DNA from: Thecamonas trahens ATCC 50062
Lineage: Eukaryota > Apusozoa > Apusomonadida > Apusomonadidae
Direction: 5' to 3'
Assembly (NCBI RefSeq): GCF_000142905.1
Contig: NW_013657647.1
Coordinates: 308,057-372,056, forward strand
DNA length: 64,000 bases
Under the pieces are notes generated by a model, which was given only the letters and a program-made list of their open reading frames with translations, had not been told where the DNA came from and made no database searches. A program made the position numbers and the translations under genes. Shown here in pieces: positions 22,051 through 33,300 of the stretch. The number at the start of each line of letters is the position of its first letter. Within the stretch, counting starts at the first letter, position 1.

Positions 22051-23433
22051 ATGTCGAGCGAGAACAACAACGCAGCGAGTGCCGCAGCAGCCGACGAGAT
22101 CGAGAGGAAGAATGCCAAGCCTGGGACAGAGGCTCAAGTTGCTTTGGCGTTGTTTGCCGCTGTGACGGGCATGAATCTCTCTGCCGTCGACCAGTCCGAG
22201 AACATCTCGTTGGCAGTGACCGAGTTGGATTCGTATGACGATCGCAACTTTAAGATCACCATCACCACCAAGTCCGAGACAACATCCACTACGACAGCGA
22301 CGACGACGGCATCCGAGTCGGGATCAGGTTCCATGTTGCCAGGGCTGGGTTCTCTCGTCTCTGAGGGTTGCTACGTGCTCAAGGTCCACAATGGCGTCGA
22401 GTCGTCGCCCAAGGGCCTTCCGCTGCTTCATGCTCAGAACGCAGTGCTGGATCATCTGGCAAGCTCTGGGTTTGCTGTCCCGGTTCCGATCCGCCTCGCC
22501 GAGGTGGACACGGCGAGCAGGGCTGGATGGCCGGTCGGCGACGCCGATGCCGCTGCTCGCCGGGCGGCGTTTGACGTCGGCGCTGCGCGGGCGGCGTACG
22601 ACGACGGCGCCGAGGACGGCGGCAAGCTTCGGCTGGTGCCGCTGGAGAGCAAGGATGGGCGCGTGCGGCTGCACGCCGTCCGGGTTCTCACCTGGGTTGA
22701 TGGCGTCCTGCTCGCGGACAAGGTTGATGCTGGATCGCCGGGCTTTCTGGCGCTGCTCAACAAGGTGGGTGCGACGCTTGGCCGGATGGATGTTGCGCTG
22801 GCATCGTTCTCGCATTCGGGCGCAGTGCGGACGCATCTGTGGGACCTGGCTTCGCTGCCGCAGCTTGAGGTCTTTGTCGACCACATCAGCGACGCGGACA
22901 ATGCTGCCCTGGCCCGGCGAGTCTACGCTGACTTTGCGGCGCAAGTGCTCCCGGTCGCCGACTCGCTCTCGAGCCTCACACTCCACAACGACGCCAACGA
23001 TCAGAATGTGCTGGTCAACACCGAGGGGACCGAGGTTGTGGGCGTCATCGACTTTGGCGACATGGTCTACTCGAAGCGGGTCTACGAGCTCGCCATTCTC
23101 ATGGCCTACACCATGCTCCCATCGCGGGCGCTCCTCGATGATGCGAGCCACACCGATGAGGCAGAGTCGGCGCGGCTAGTTGCTGCTGCGCACGCCGTGT
23201 ACACCGGGTACGCCGACGCTGTCGCGGACTCGGCGCCCATCACCGATCTCGAGCGCTCGCTCCTCTTTACCCTTGTCCGCTCGCGACTGGCCCAGTCGGT
23301 CACCATGTCTGCCTACTCCTTTTCCAAGGATCCCACCAACGAGTACCTGCTCGTCACCGCGCGTCCCGGCTGGAACACTCTCCGCCTCCTCGAGGCTCTT
23401 GGTGCCGAGCCGTTTACCGCCGCCCTCCAGTGA
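22051..23433 (+). CDS. APH-family phosphotransferase, hydroxylysine-kinase-like
   Basis: This 460-residue protein starts at the ATG after a C-rich leader (MSSENNNAASAAAADE). It has the aminoglycoside-phosphotransferase fold: a beta-rich N-lobe with the nucleotide-binding lysine in CYVLKVHN, then LLNKVGATLGRMDVAL, the catalytic loop LHNDANDQNVLV, and the metal-binding GVIDFGDMVYS. The wording of these last two motifs and of the surrounding sequence matches hydroxylysine kinase (HYKK/AGPHD1), which phosphorylates 5-hydroxylysine in lysine breakdown. One oddity is HND where most relatives have HGD. A poly-Thr/Ser insertion interrupts the N-lobe (about residues 72-92). A choline- or homoserine-kinase-like substrate is not excluded. 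Confidence 0.75.
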   Translation: MSSENNNAASAAAADEIERKNAKPGTEAQVALALFAAVTGMNLSAVDQSENISLAVTELDSYDDRNFKITITTKSETTSTTTATTTASESGSGSMLPGLGSLVSEGCYVLKVHNGVESSPKGLPLLHAQNAVLDHLASSGFAVPVPIRLAEVDTASRAGWPVGDADAAARRAAFDVGAARAAYDDGAEDGGKLRLVPLESKDGRVRLHAVRVLTWVDGVLLADKVDAGSPGFLALLNKVGATLGRMDVALASFSHSGAVRTHLWDLASLPQLEVFVDHISDADNAALARRVYADFAAQVLPVADSLSSLTLHNDANDQNVLVNTEGTEVVGVIDFGDMVYSKRVYELAILMAYTMLPSRALLDDASHTDEAESARLVAAAHAVYTGYADAVADSAPITDLERSLLFTLVRSRLAQSVTMSAYSFSKDPTNEYLLVTARPGWNTLRLLEALGAEPFTAALQ

Positions 23434-23806
23434 TGTGCCGCCGCCCTTTCAATGATCACGCCGACCATGATCTCGCCGACCATGATTGATCACCACGTCA
23501 ACCACCACCACCATCACGCCAACCACTACCACCATTGGCAATATCATCAAAACCCATCTCCCTTCCCCTGGTACCCCTCGTAGCCCTCGCCCATGGCTCA
23601 CGCTTCAAAAATTCGGAACAATCCAGCTCTTGACGATGGCGATCATGATCACGATCACGATCATGATCACCCCCCACTCCCGCCACCACCTCACTCACCC
23701 CCCCCCCCACCCCACCCCCGACCCCATCCCACGTACACCCTACTCAACCACACAAGTGTGTCTGGGTCCCCTTCCTCGCTCGATTTTGTCAGAAGAGCTC
23801 TGAAGG
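23434..23806. other. Intergenic region with CCATCA-type and GATCA-type simple sequence
   Basis: About 370 bp separate two + strand genes. The region contains ACCACCATCACC-like runs (23490-23535), a GATCATGATCACGATCACGATCATGATC palindromic tract (23640-23670) and C-rich sequence. No gene is visible. Confidence 0.6.
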
Positions 23807-26173
23807 ATGAGCCAGAGACGGCCGTTCATGACGGCCAACATCCCGCAACGAACGCCGCTGGAAGAGACGCTTGTGGTCCATCCGACGGCTGAAGAGTTTG
23901 CTGATCCGCTGGCGTACATTGCATCGATTGCTCATGTGGGAAGAGAGTATGGCATTGTTCGCGTCGTTCCGCCGGATTCCTTCAAGCCGCCCTTTTGTTT
24001 CCCTCCGGATGCCGTCTTTCCTACTCGCTCGCAACAACTGGGTCAACTCCAGCGTCGCTCGGGTCCCTCGACCGTCTTTCTGGACAAGATTCGTGTCTTT
24101 CATGCCGCCCGTGGTCGCTCGCTGCCTACCACTACAGAGCATGGCAAAACTCGTCTGACACTGCCCATTGTTGATGGTTCGGAACTGGATCTGTTCTCCC
24201 TCTTTCGCACCGTCGTCGCCGCTGGCGGGCCAGCTGCTCTCGATGCTGATCCGGCCGGCTGGCGCAAGCTCGCGGATACCATGGCGCTGCACTCGACGTC
24301 GGCGGCGGTAGAAATTCGCCACTGGTACGGGATCTACCTCGCTGAGTATGTCAGGGCCTACTGCACTGTGATTGCCGCTGACAAGGCGGCGGCCCAGGAG
24401 CGGCGACGCAACAAGCGCGACCGGTCCGGCTCGGCATCCGGCTCGGCCTCTCCGCCTGGAGTCGAACCGGGCGCCAAGCGAGCCAAGGGCCTTGGCGGCG
24501 AGGTGCTGGTCAACGCACCCGCAACGGCGGCGCTGGCATCGGCCGACGGCGACGCCGGGAACGCGTGGATCAAGCTGCCGCGCGACGCCAGCGGCGCTGT
24601 GGCGCTCGACGAGCGCGCCTTTGAGCTCGAGTCTGCCAACTGCTCGGTGGCCGAGACCAAGGCTGCTGCCAAGTTTGCGTTCCGGACCGGCGGTGACTAC
24701 ACGCTTACCTCATTCCGGGCCATGGACGTGGAGCGGCGCGAGCGGCTGTTTGGCCGCTCGCGGTCGCTCTCGATTCCCGAGCTGGAGAGCATGTTCTGGA
24801 AGGTCATCGAGGACGGGACGATGATGATCGACGCCGAGTACGGCGCCGACCTCGACGTGCGCCAGTACGGCTCCGGGTTTCCCAAGCACGGGCCGTACGG
24901 CTCGTCGGGCTGGAACCTCAACGTCATGCCGACGCTCCCGGGCTCGCTCCTCTCGCTGCTGGAGGACGACATTGTGGGCGTCACTATTCCGTGGTTCTAC
25001 GTCGGCTCGACGCTCTCCACCTTTTGCTGGCATACCGAAGACAACTACCTGTACTCGATCAACTACCTTCACCTCGGCATGCCCAAGATCTGGTACGGCA
25101 TCCCATCGTCGGGCGCAAGCGCGTTTGAAAACGCCATCCGCACCCGCCTCTCACACGAGTTTGAGGCCGCGCCCGAGCTCATCCACCACCTCACCACCCA
25201 GATGTCGCCGTTTGAGCTCCGCGACGCCGGCGTCCCGGTCTACCGCACCACCCACCATCCGGGCCAGTTTGTCATCACCTTTCCGCAGGCCTACCACGCC
25301 GGCTTCAACGCTGGCTTCAACGCCGCCGAAGCCGTCAACTTTGCCCTCCCTGACTGGCTCCCGTTTGGCTACTCGGCCATTCTCAAGTACGCGCCCATCA
25401 AACGCGAGCCGATCTTTGCCTTTGAGCATGTCGCCCTCAAGGTCGCCGTTCGCCATGGCCGCGCCCTCTCGCTCAAGCAGCGGGCCATGCTCGCCGAAAT
25501 CCTCGACGACGCTGTCTCTCGCGAGGAGCGGCTGCGAGAGGCCGTTGTCGCCGAGCTCGATACTGACTTTGTTCTCGACTACGGCCCGACCAACGTCCTT
25601 TTCACCTCGCCGGCCCTCGCCTCGCGCTCCAAGCCGGCCCAGGATCCCGACGACGAGGAGTTTTGCTCTATCTGCAAGCGCTTTGTCCCGTTCTCGCTCG
25701 TTTACTGCGGCACAAACTCGCGGGTCATCTGCCCCGAGCACCACTCGTTCTCCAGCCACCCGTTCAAGCAGCCGGTCGCCCGCTATGCCATTGCTGACCT
25801 CAAGCGCGTCGTCGCCTCGCTCCGCGACACGCCTGCTGATGCTGCTCATCGCGCCGCCGTGGCTGCCGAGGCCGAGGTTGACGCTAATGCTGTTGCTGTG
25901 GCTGCAACCAGTGACGGGCTCAAGCCCATGGCTGGCGTCAAGCCCGAGCCAGAGGCCAAGACTGCTTTGCCGGAGCACACTGCTACAGGCAGTCTGGCGC
26001 CGATGGACCTCGCTCTGGCGTCGGCTCGCTCTCCTCCTTCGCCGCCCCTCCAGTCCCAGCCGGCACCTGCGCCGACGTCTCCACCTGCACCTGCGCAAGC
26101 GCCAGCGGTCATGCAGGCGCCCAAGGCCTCTGGGCATCCCACGCTTGTACCAAGCATCATCGACATCAAATAA
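23807..26173 (+). CDS. JmjN-ARID-JmjC histone demethylase, KDM5-like
   Basis: The 788-residue single-exon protein carries JmjN (about residues 17-61), an ARID DNA-binding domain (about 90-188), and JmjC (about 365-515) with the iron-binding pair in CWHTED and AYHAGFN. A C5HC2 zinc finger follows (about 619-646, FCSICKRF to CPEHH). This order is that of KDM5/JARID1 enzymes, which remove methyl groups from lysine 4 of histone H3 using Fe(II) and 2-oxoglutarate in the nucleus. No PHD finger or PLU-1 region is seen, so it is a short form. A basic linker (RRNKRDRSG) lies between ARID and JmjC, and the C-terminus is a Pro/Ala tail. The start is the first ATG in frame; an ATG seven codons later is possible. 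Confidence 0.9.
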   Translation: MSQRRPFMTANIPQRTPLEETLVVHPTAEEFADPLAYIASIAHVGREYGIVRVVPPDSFKPPFCFPPDAVFPTRSQQLGQLQRRSGPSTVFLDKIRVFHAARGRSLPTTTEHGKTRLTLPIVDGSELDLFSLFRTVVAAGGPAALDADPAGWRKLADTMALHSTSAAVEIRHWYGIYLAEYVRAYCTVIAADKAAAQERRRNKRDRSGSASGSASPPGVEPGAKRAKGLGGEVLVNAPATAALASADGDAGNAWIKLPRDASGAVALDERAFELESANCSVAETKAAAKFAFRTGGDYTLTSFRAMDVERRERLFGRSRSLSIPELESMFWKVIEDGTMMIDAEYGADLDVRQYGSGFPKHGPYGSSGWNLNVMPTLPGSLLSLLEDDIVGVTIPWFYVGSTLSTFCWHTEDNYLYSINYLHLGMPKIWYGIPSSGASAFENAIRTRLSHEFEAAPELIHHLTTQMSPFELRDAGVPVYRTTHHPGQFVITFPQAYHAGFNAGFNAAEAVNFALPDWLPFGYSAILKYAPIKREPIFAFEHVALKVAVRHGRALSLKQRAMLAEILDDAVSREERLREAVVAELDTDFVLDYGPTNVLFTSPALASRSKPAQDPDDEEFCSICKRFVPFSLVYCGTNSRVICPEHHSFSSHPFKQPVARYAIADLKRVVASLRDTPADAAHRAAVAAEAEVDANAVAVAATSDGLKPMAGVKPEPEAKTALPEHTATGSLAPMDLALASARSPPSPPLQSQPAPAPTSPPAPAQAPAVMQAPKASGHPTLVPSIIDIK

Positions 26174-27304
26174 GCACCCCCCCCCACCCTCCTTCCGCCC
26201 CCCCCTTGCTGCCCGCTCGCTTTCAGCCCGCTTTTAGCCTGTTTCTTCTCCCGAAACTCTGTCGTGCGCGTGCCGAGACCGAGACGGGCACGAGTGCCAC
26301 GGGAACAACGTTTTGCTTCGCCAAAGACGACCTCTGTCTTGGCCCCCTCCTCCCCCCCCTCTCCACACCCACCACTCCTTAGACATCTTCACTTCTCTCT
26401 CTCGCTTTCTCCACCGTATGTATCTCTTTCATTACCCCTCTTCCTTCTACCCTTTCCCTCTGCACCCCCTACCACCACCGTCCTTGCTACCGTGTCCCTT
26501 CCTTGCCTCCTGCCCTGCTGCCTGATCCTGATCAAGGCCACTGGCTAAAAAAGTGCCTGTTGTGCTGTCGATGGAGCGGAGCGAGTGAAGCAGTTACGTA
26601 TGGGGCAGAGGTTGGTTGGTTGGTTGGTTGGGGGGGGATGCGGGTGGTGAACGCATGGGTTGTAGCGAGGGAGGTGGTGGGGAGGGGGGGGAGAAGAAGG
26701 TAGACCACGTCAGGGGATGTTGGGTGCTCCCTTGTGATCAAGGCCGTGATCAAGGTCATGATCAAAGCCTTGATCACCCACCCTGTTCTTGTTCTCCCCT
26801 CTCTGCCTTCTCCCTCCCTCTCCTTTCCCTCCTCCCCTCCCTCCCCCCTCCCTCCCCCTCCCCCCCTCCTCCTCCCACTTCTACTNNNNNNNNNNNNNNN
26901 NNNNNNNNNNNNNNNNNNNNNNNNNNNNNNNNNNNNNNNNNNNNNNNNNNNNNNNNNNNNNNNNNNNNNNNNNNNNNNNNNNNNNACCTGATCCCTCCCG
27001 TCTCCTTCCTTCTCCCACCTCCTACATCCCCCCCCCCCCCCCCACCCCCCCACCCCCTCCTCCTCCTCCTCCTCCTCCCAAAAGGCCGCAAACGACAGAT
27101 TCTCCCGAATTGTGGCCAGTGAACAATTTTCGGTCACTCCCTTTTTCTTTCTCTACGATTATCTGTTGTATCGTTTATGCATGGCCCGTCAATCGGCTCT
27201 TCACCAAGCCGCTCCGCACCTCTCACCTCCCCCTTCCCCTTGTCTCGTCTCGCCTCTGTTCTTCCTCGTGGACTAATACTACACTTTGCCAAACCCACGA
27301 ACAG
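26174..27304. other. Intergenic region containing the scaffold gap
   Basis: More than 1 kb lies between the JmjC and vinculin-like genes. It holds C/T-rich tracts, a (GGTT)n run near 26609-26630, a GATCAAGGCCGTGATCAAGG-type palindromic cluster (26738-26778), 100 N at 26886-26985 and a (TCC)n run at about 27057-27077. ACAG directly before the vinculin ATG (27301-27304) may be a splice acceptor, so a 5' untranslated exon could be hidden here. Confidence 0.7.
26886..26985. other. Assembly gap (100 N)
   Basis: Exactly 100 undetermined bases sit between two pyrimidine-rich stretches, so the true length is unknown. It falls in noncoding sequence before the vinculin-like gene. Confidence 0.98.
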
Positions 27305-30300
27305 ATGGAGCAGGTTATTGAGTCGCTGGCCGAGTCCATCTCGCAGCTTACGTCGTATGTGCTCTCGCTTGCCGAGGCTAATGCGGAGCCGCCGCCGAAC
27401 CTGCCGGAGAACGGGTCGAACGTGACCAAGGTGGCGAACATTCTGGTGCAGGTCGCGCACCAGACGGCAACGGCGTTTAAGGACTACCCGGACGTGCAGG
27501 CTGAGATCGACTCGGAGGCTGACAAGGTCGGGCAGTTTGTGACGAACCTCGGTGACGCGCTCAACAACATTGTGGTTGCCGCCGATCGTGCTGGGGCGTA
27601 CAAGACGCTACTGGGCGCGTGCAAGGCTATTGCCACGGGCACGTGCTACCTGCTCATTCTGGTGTACGGTGCGCGGACCAAGGCGATTCTCATCAAGGCG
27701 CAGCAGGCCAAGTCGTCGCTCGCCGACTACCGCACGCACGTAGTCAAGGACGCGCCATCCAACGAGCTGGTCACCGGCGTGCAGGACATCACCAACGAGA
27801 TGGGCTATCTCGCAGCACTGGTTGCTGCTGCTGCAAAGGAGGCGACTGACGAGGACCAGAAGGCTATGCTGGCGGGTCACACCCAGAAGATTGCCGGCTC
27901 GCGGCAGAACTCGATCAACGTGGCCAACGGGTGGCTGCAGGCGCCGGCTGACGAGGCCGCGCATGCTGCGCTTAAGCAGGACTGCGACGACCTCGAGGCT
28001 CTCATCGACGCGCTCATTGCGGACCTGACACCCGATTCGGAGACGGATGCCAACGCGCAGCTGCTGGCGGTTTTCCAGGGCGCGCAGGCGAACCAGAACG
28101 AGCGCGACCGGGCCGCCAAGGCCAACGAGGCTGCCGCCCGCGACCTCAACGCGACCGGCAACCAGGGCCTTGCTGCGGGCAACCGCGTGTCGGAGAACGA
28201 GAAGCCACTGATGACTGCTGCCGGCGAGCTCGGCAAGTCGGCTGCCAAGCTCGTCAACGAGCTCAAGTCGAACCCGGACGCGTTTGGGCCCAACGCCGAG
28301 GACTTTAAGGCCAAGCGCGATCAGTTCCGTGACGCCGGTGCGACGGCCATTGCCGGCGAGGACGACGACGCAAACCGAGCGGCCATCGAGTCTGGTGTCG
28401 GTGCCGTCGAGGCTGCAGGCGCGCGCCTCGAGGCCGCCACTGCGGCGTCGAATGCCGACCCGACGTCCGAGGCCGCCAACACCGAGGTCACCGAGGCCTC
28501 CAAGGAGCTTCAGGACGCACTCGACGCGCTCATCCGCGACGCCATCAAGCGTGAGGAAGATGCGGAGCGCCAGCGTCGCGAGGCCGCGGCTGCGGCCGAG
28601 GCTGCGGCTGCTGCCGCCCGCGCCGAGCAAGAGGCTGACGCCCATGCGGCGATCGGTCCGGCTGCAGCTGCTGCCCGCGACGCCGCCAACATGCAGGGCG
28701 CCAACTCTGCGGCGGCCGACCTTCTCAACGCAGCGGCCAAGCTCCTTGCCGACGCCGACCAGTCGGTTGCGGACGCGCACCACAACCCGGCGGCCGTCCC
28801 GCAGGATGTTGCCACCATGGAGGCCGACACGGCCGACTTTAACGACAAGGGCGCGCTGGCTGCTGCCGGCGCGACCAAGGTCAACCCTGCCGACGGTGAC
28901 GCGCTGTCGGCTGCGGTGGCTGCGGTGGCTGCGGCGGCCGACGCGCACAACGCGGCGGCTTCGGCGGCGGCGGCCGACCCCAAGTCGACCGACGCGTCGA
29001 ACGAGCTGACCAACGCGACTCAGTCGCTTACCGATGCTGTCGACTCGCTCGGCGCGGAGATGGAGAAGCAGCGCGCGGCTGCGGCTAAGCGTGGGCTTGA
29101 CGCAGCGGCGTCAGCGGCCGAGGCCGAGGCCAGCTCGGAGCCCGAGGGCTCGGCGCTCAAGGACTTCCTCGACGCCGGCGCGGCGCTGGGCAACACGGCG
29201 CCGTCGGCGATCGACGCTGCGCAGGCTGGCGACGCCAGCGCGGCAGCCGACGCTGCTGCAGGCGTGCAGAACGGTGTCCAGGCCATTGTCGCCGCGGCCA
29301 AGGCTGCGGCGGCTGATGCCGACTCGCCCGAAGAGCGACGCCAGGTGGTGGCGGCGTCGGCGACGGTCTCGAACGCCGGCTCCAAGCTTGCGGACGCGAC
29401 CAAGGCTGCCGGCAACACGGCACCGGGCACGGCTGAGCATACCAAGGCGCTCGCGGCGGTCAACGAGGCGGCCGAGGAGCTTGCGGCGGGCATCAACGAG
29501 CTCGCGGCGGCCGGCGCCGACAAGCACTACCGCGAGGCGCGCGATGCGCTTGAGCACGCGGCCAAGCGTGCTCAGGCTGCGGCGGACGACGCGACGCAGC
29601 ACCACGAGCGTTCGCTGCTCAACGGGGCGGCGACGATTGCGTCGGACTCGGGTTCAATCCTGGACGCGTCGCACGGTGAGTCGTCGCCCGAGGCGGCGGC
29701 GCAGCTTGACGCGGACACCAAGGCGCTCAACAAGGAGGTTGTGGCGTTTGTCAACGCCGGCAAGGCTGCGGCGTCCGAGGTGACTGACCCGGACGAGGCT
29801 GCCAAGCTCAAGCACAACGTCAAGAGCGTGGCCAAGGACGCGGCGCTGGTGCTCAAGGCCCAGGGTGCGGCGGTGGCGGCGGCGGCGACTGCGGCCAACG
29901 CGCCGGGTACCGAGGGCGACGCCGCGGCGCTTGCGGCCAAGAACGAGGTCAACCAGAAGATGAAGGACCTCGCGCAGGCGATCGAGGACATGGCCGCCGA
30001 CGCCGAGGCCAAGCGCCAGGCCGAGGCCATTCGCCGCGCCACCAAGGCGCGGACCCAGGGCCACGGCGAGGAGCTGCTCGGCCTCCGTGAGGCTATCCAG
30101 GCTGCCGGCGCGGCGGGCGACTCGGCTAACGCTGCCGACTCGTCGTCCAAGATGCGCGAGGCCATCGAGGAGCTTGCGGACATCTCGCCCGACTACCAGC
30201 GCAAGGCTGCACTCCGCGACGCGGCGGCCAAGCTTGGCGAGGCTGGCGCATCGGGCGACGCGGCGGCGATGGCAACCGCGGCCAACACGGCGCTTGCCAC

Positions 30301-33300
30301 GGCGGCGACCGACGCGGCGGCGGCGGATCTCGGCGACGAGGCGGCCAAGGCTGGCAACGCGGCTGACGCTGCGGGCGCTAGCACGCCAATCGGCAAGCTG
30401 CTGGATGCGGCCAAGAACGTGGCCAAGTCGGGCGCAAACCTTGCGTCAGACGCCAAGTCGCACCCGGAGAACGTGCCTGCTGACGTGGCGGCGCTGGAGA
30501 ACGCCAACGGCGTGCTCGACGCGGCGGCCGAGGTCGCACGCGACGCACTCGCCGCCGGCGAAGTCGACGCGGCGGTTGTGGCCGAGGACCTTGCGGCCGT
30601 CCACGCGGCGTCGGACGCGCTTGCGGCTGCGGCCACGGCGCTGGCCAACGGCGCCACGGACGACCCGGCGCTCAACGAGGACGTGCTCCGCAAGGGCATT
30701 GCGCTTCAGGAGGCGGTGGACAAGCTCGTTGACGACGTGCGGCCGAAGAAGTCTGCGCTCGAGGAGCTCAACGACAACGCTGACAACCTGCTCGCGGCGC
30801 TCGACAAGCTCGAGGGCTGCGTCGACCGCAAGGACGGTGCCGGCGCCGACCCGGCGACGAGCGCGGTGGTGGAGGCTGCCAAGGCGCTGGGCGTGAACCT
30901 CGACGATCTCGGGCTGACGGATGCGGCGGCGGCAGTGAACGACGGCTCTGCAGCGGTTCTCGCGTCGTCGCTCCCGTGGCAGGCCGACGTCAACGATGCG
31001 GCCAAGACCGATGCGGTCAAGGCGGCGATCGACCAGCTGCGCAAGGCGGCGAACGACGGGCGCCGCGCCGGGATGGGCGAGGCTGCCGGGCGCGACCTTG
31101 ACAGCACTGGCGCACACGCCGACGAGCTCGCGGCCGATGCTGCGGGCGCGCTGCCCGCCGAGGAGTCGCGGCTGCTCGACGCCATCAAGGCGACGGCGGC
31201 GTCGGCCAAGACCTTGGTCAACGACGTGTCGGCGAACCCGGGGAGTGTCGACGCCGACGCGGCCGACCTCGACTCGAAGGTCGACACGCTCGGCGGCGCA
31301 GTCGACGATGTGCTGGCCATCCTGGACAACCAGGGCGACAAGTCGCGGCTGCAGCAGTCGATGCCGGTGGTTCGCTCGGCGGCGGCTGGGCTCAACGAGG
31401 CGGCCAAGGCGTCTGCGGCAAACCCAGACGACGCCGAGGCGGCGAAGCAGACGGCGGCCATGGCCAAGGCGCTCAACGACGCGCTGGAGAACATGATCCG
31501 CGACGCGCGCGACCGCGCGCTGCACGCTGCCGACGCCGCCAACGCGCAGGCGCAGGACACGCTTGGTGCGCTCGGCCCGGCGGCGGACACGCTCAAGGAC
31601 GGCGCGACGCCGGAGCAGATTGCGCTCCTCGACGCGACGGCTGCAGCGGCCGACCAGGCTGCAGGCCTGGTCGCCGACCACGCTGCGGGCGGTGCTGGCC
31701 TCGACGGAGCGGTCGCTGAGCTGGAGGCTGCCGCGGGCCCTGCGGCGGGTGCGGCTGATTCGGCTGCGGCGACCGAGGTTCCGCGGGTGGTCGGCGGCGC
31801 CAAGGATGCGGCGACGAGCCTGGCGACGACGGCGGCGGCGGCCGAGGCGGCGCCAACGTCGGTGGCTGCAGCTGCAGCTGCGGCGGGCGCGGCGGGCGAG
31901 ACTGCCGATGCGCTCCGCGACGTTCTGGGCGAGGTTGTGCGCCAGCAGCGTGCTGCGGCCGAGGCCGCGCTCCGCGACGAGGCTGCGGCATCGGGCGCTG
32001 CGGCGAGCTCGGTTTCGGAAGCGGACGCACCGCTGATGGAGGCCAACTCGGAGGTGGCGACCAAGGCTGCGGACCTGCTTGCGGAGATCACGTCGAACCC
32101 GAGTGGTGTGGAGGAGGCAGCCAAGGCTGTGTCCAAGGCGCTTGCGGCGTCAAACGCGGCCAACAACGAGCCGAACGACGCGGTCGACGACGCCGCGTCC
32201 GAGCTGTTGACGGCGGCCAAGAAGGTGGCTATGTCGCCGAACAACGTCGAAGCCGCAGCTGGAGTGGTCAAGTCGGGCAAGGCGCTGGCGGAGGCGCTGG
32301 CAGCGAGCCGCGAGTCCAAGCTTGCGGCCGCGGCTGCGGCGTCGGCTGCTGCGCTGGAGGACATCAAGAAGCGGCTGGACGACGCGGCGGCAGCGATCGG
32401 GACCGAGCCTGCGGGCGCGGTGGCCGCGGCTGGTGGCGCGGCGCTGGGCGGAGCCGGCGGCGACGGCGCGGTGGCCGCAGCTGCGGCTGCGCTTGGCGCG
32501 GACCTCCGGGCTTCTGGCGATAACCCGGCACTGGTCAACCTGCTTGGTGAGCTCGACTCTGCCGCGGGCGCGCTTGACAGTGCGAGCAACAACGCCGAGC
32601 GCGAGGAGGCCGGGTCGCGGCTTGCGGCTGCGATGGAGGGCCTCGCCGGGTGGAACACGCAGCGCGAGTCGGACGCGGCGCGTGACGCCCTCAACGCGGC
32701 GCTCTTTGACCTCGCTGGGTTTGACATCGACGGGCTTGGCGACCTGCTGGGCCTGGCCGGCGACCTCGGGCGTGCGCTCGGCGACCTGGTGGGCAACCTG
32801 CCCGGGATGAACCTCGCGGATGCGCAGGCCGGCGCTGATGGCATCGACGGCCTGGCCGGCGACCTCAAGGCCGAGTCGCGGGTGGTGCAGCTGGAGAAGA
32901 TCAAGGACAAGGACCTCAAGAACATTGTGGCCGACGCGGTGCGGGCGATGGTCAAGGCGGCGTCAGCTGAGTCGTCGGCGGCGCGCGAGCAGGACGTACC
33001 GCAGTCTGCGGCGGCCGGGCATAAGATGGCCAAGGCCATGGCCAAGTTTGCCGAGGATCTCAAGGCGTGGCGCGAGGCCAACGCTGGCGGCGGCGAGGCC
33101 GACGCAGCTGGCGCCATCCAGGACATGGCAGCGAACCTCAAGTCGCACGCGCAGGAGTTTACCGGCGAGCAGGCGTCGGACCCGGCGGTGCTCGCAGGGC
33201 TCGAGCTGGCCGATCTCATGGCAAAGCTCGCCAAGGCTGCCAAGGAGGGCAAGGGCTCGGAGATCATTGCCGTGGCCAAGGCCATCTGCGTCCTCGCCAA

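Noticed and set aside
26700-26780. GATCAAGGC-type palindromes as a transposon terminal repeat
   Set aside because: They are short GATC-rich runs like others at 14550, 23640 and 12890, with no flanking duplication or transposase nearby. No mobile element was found in the window.
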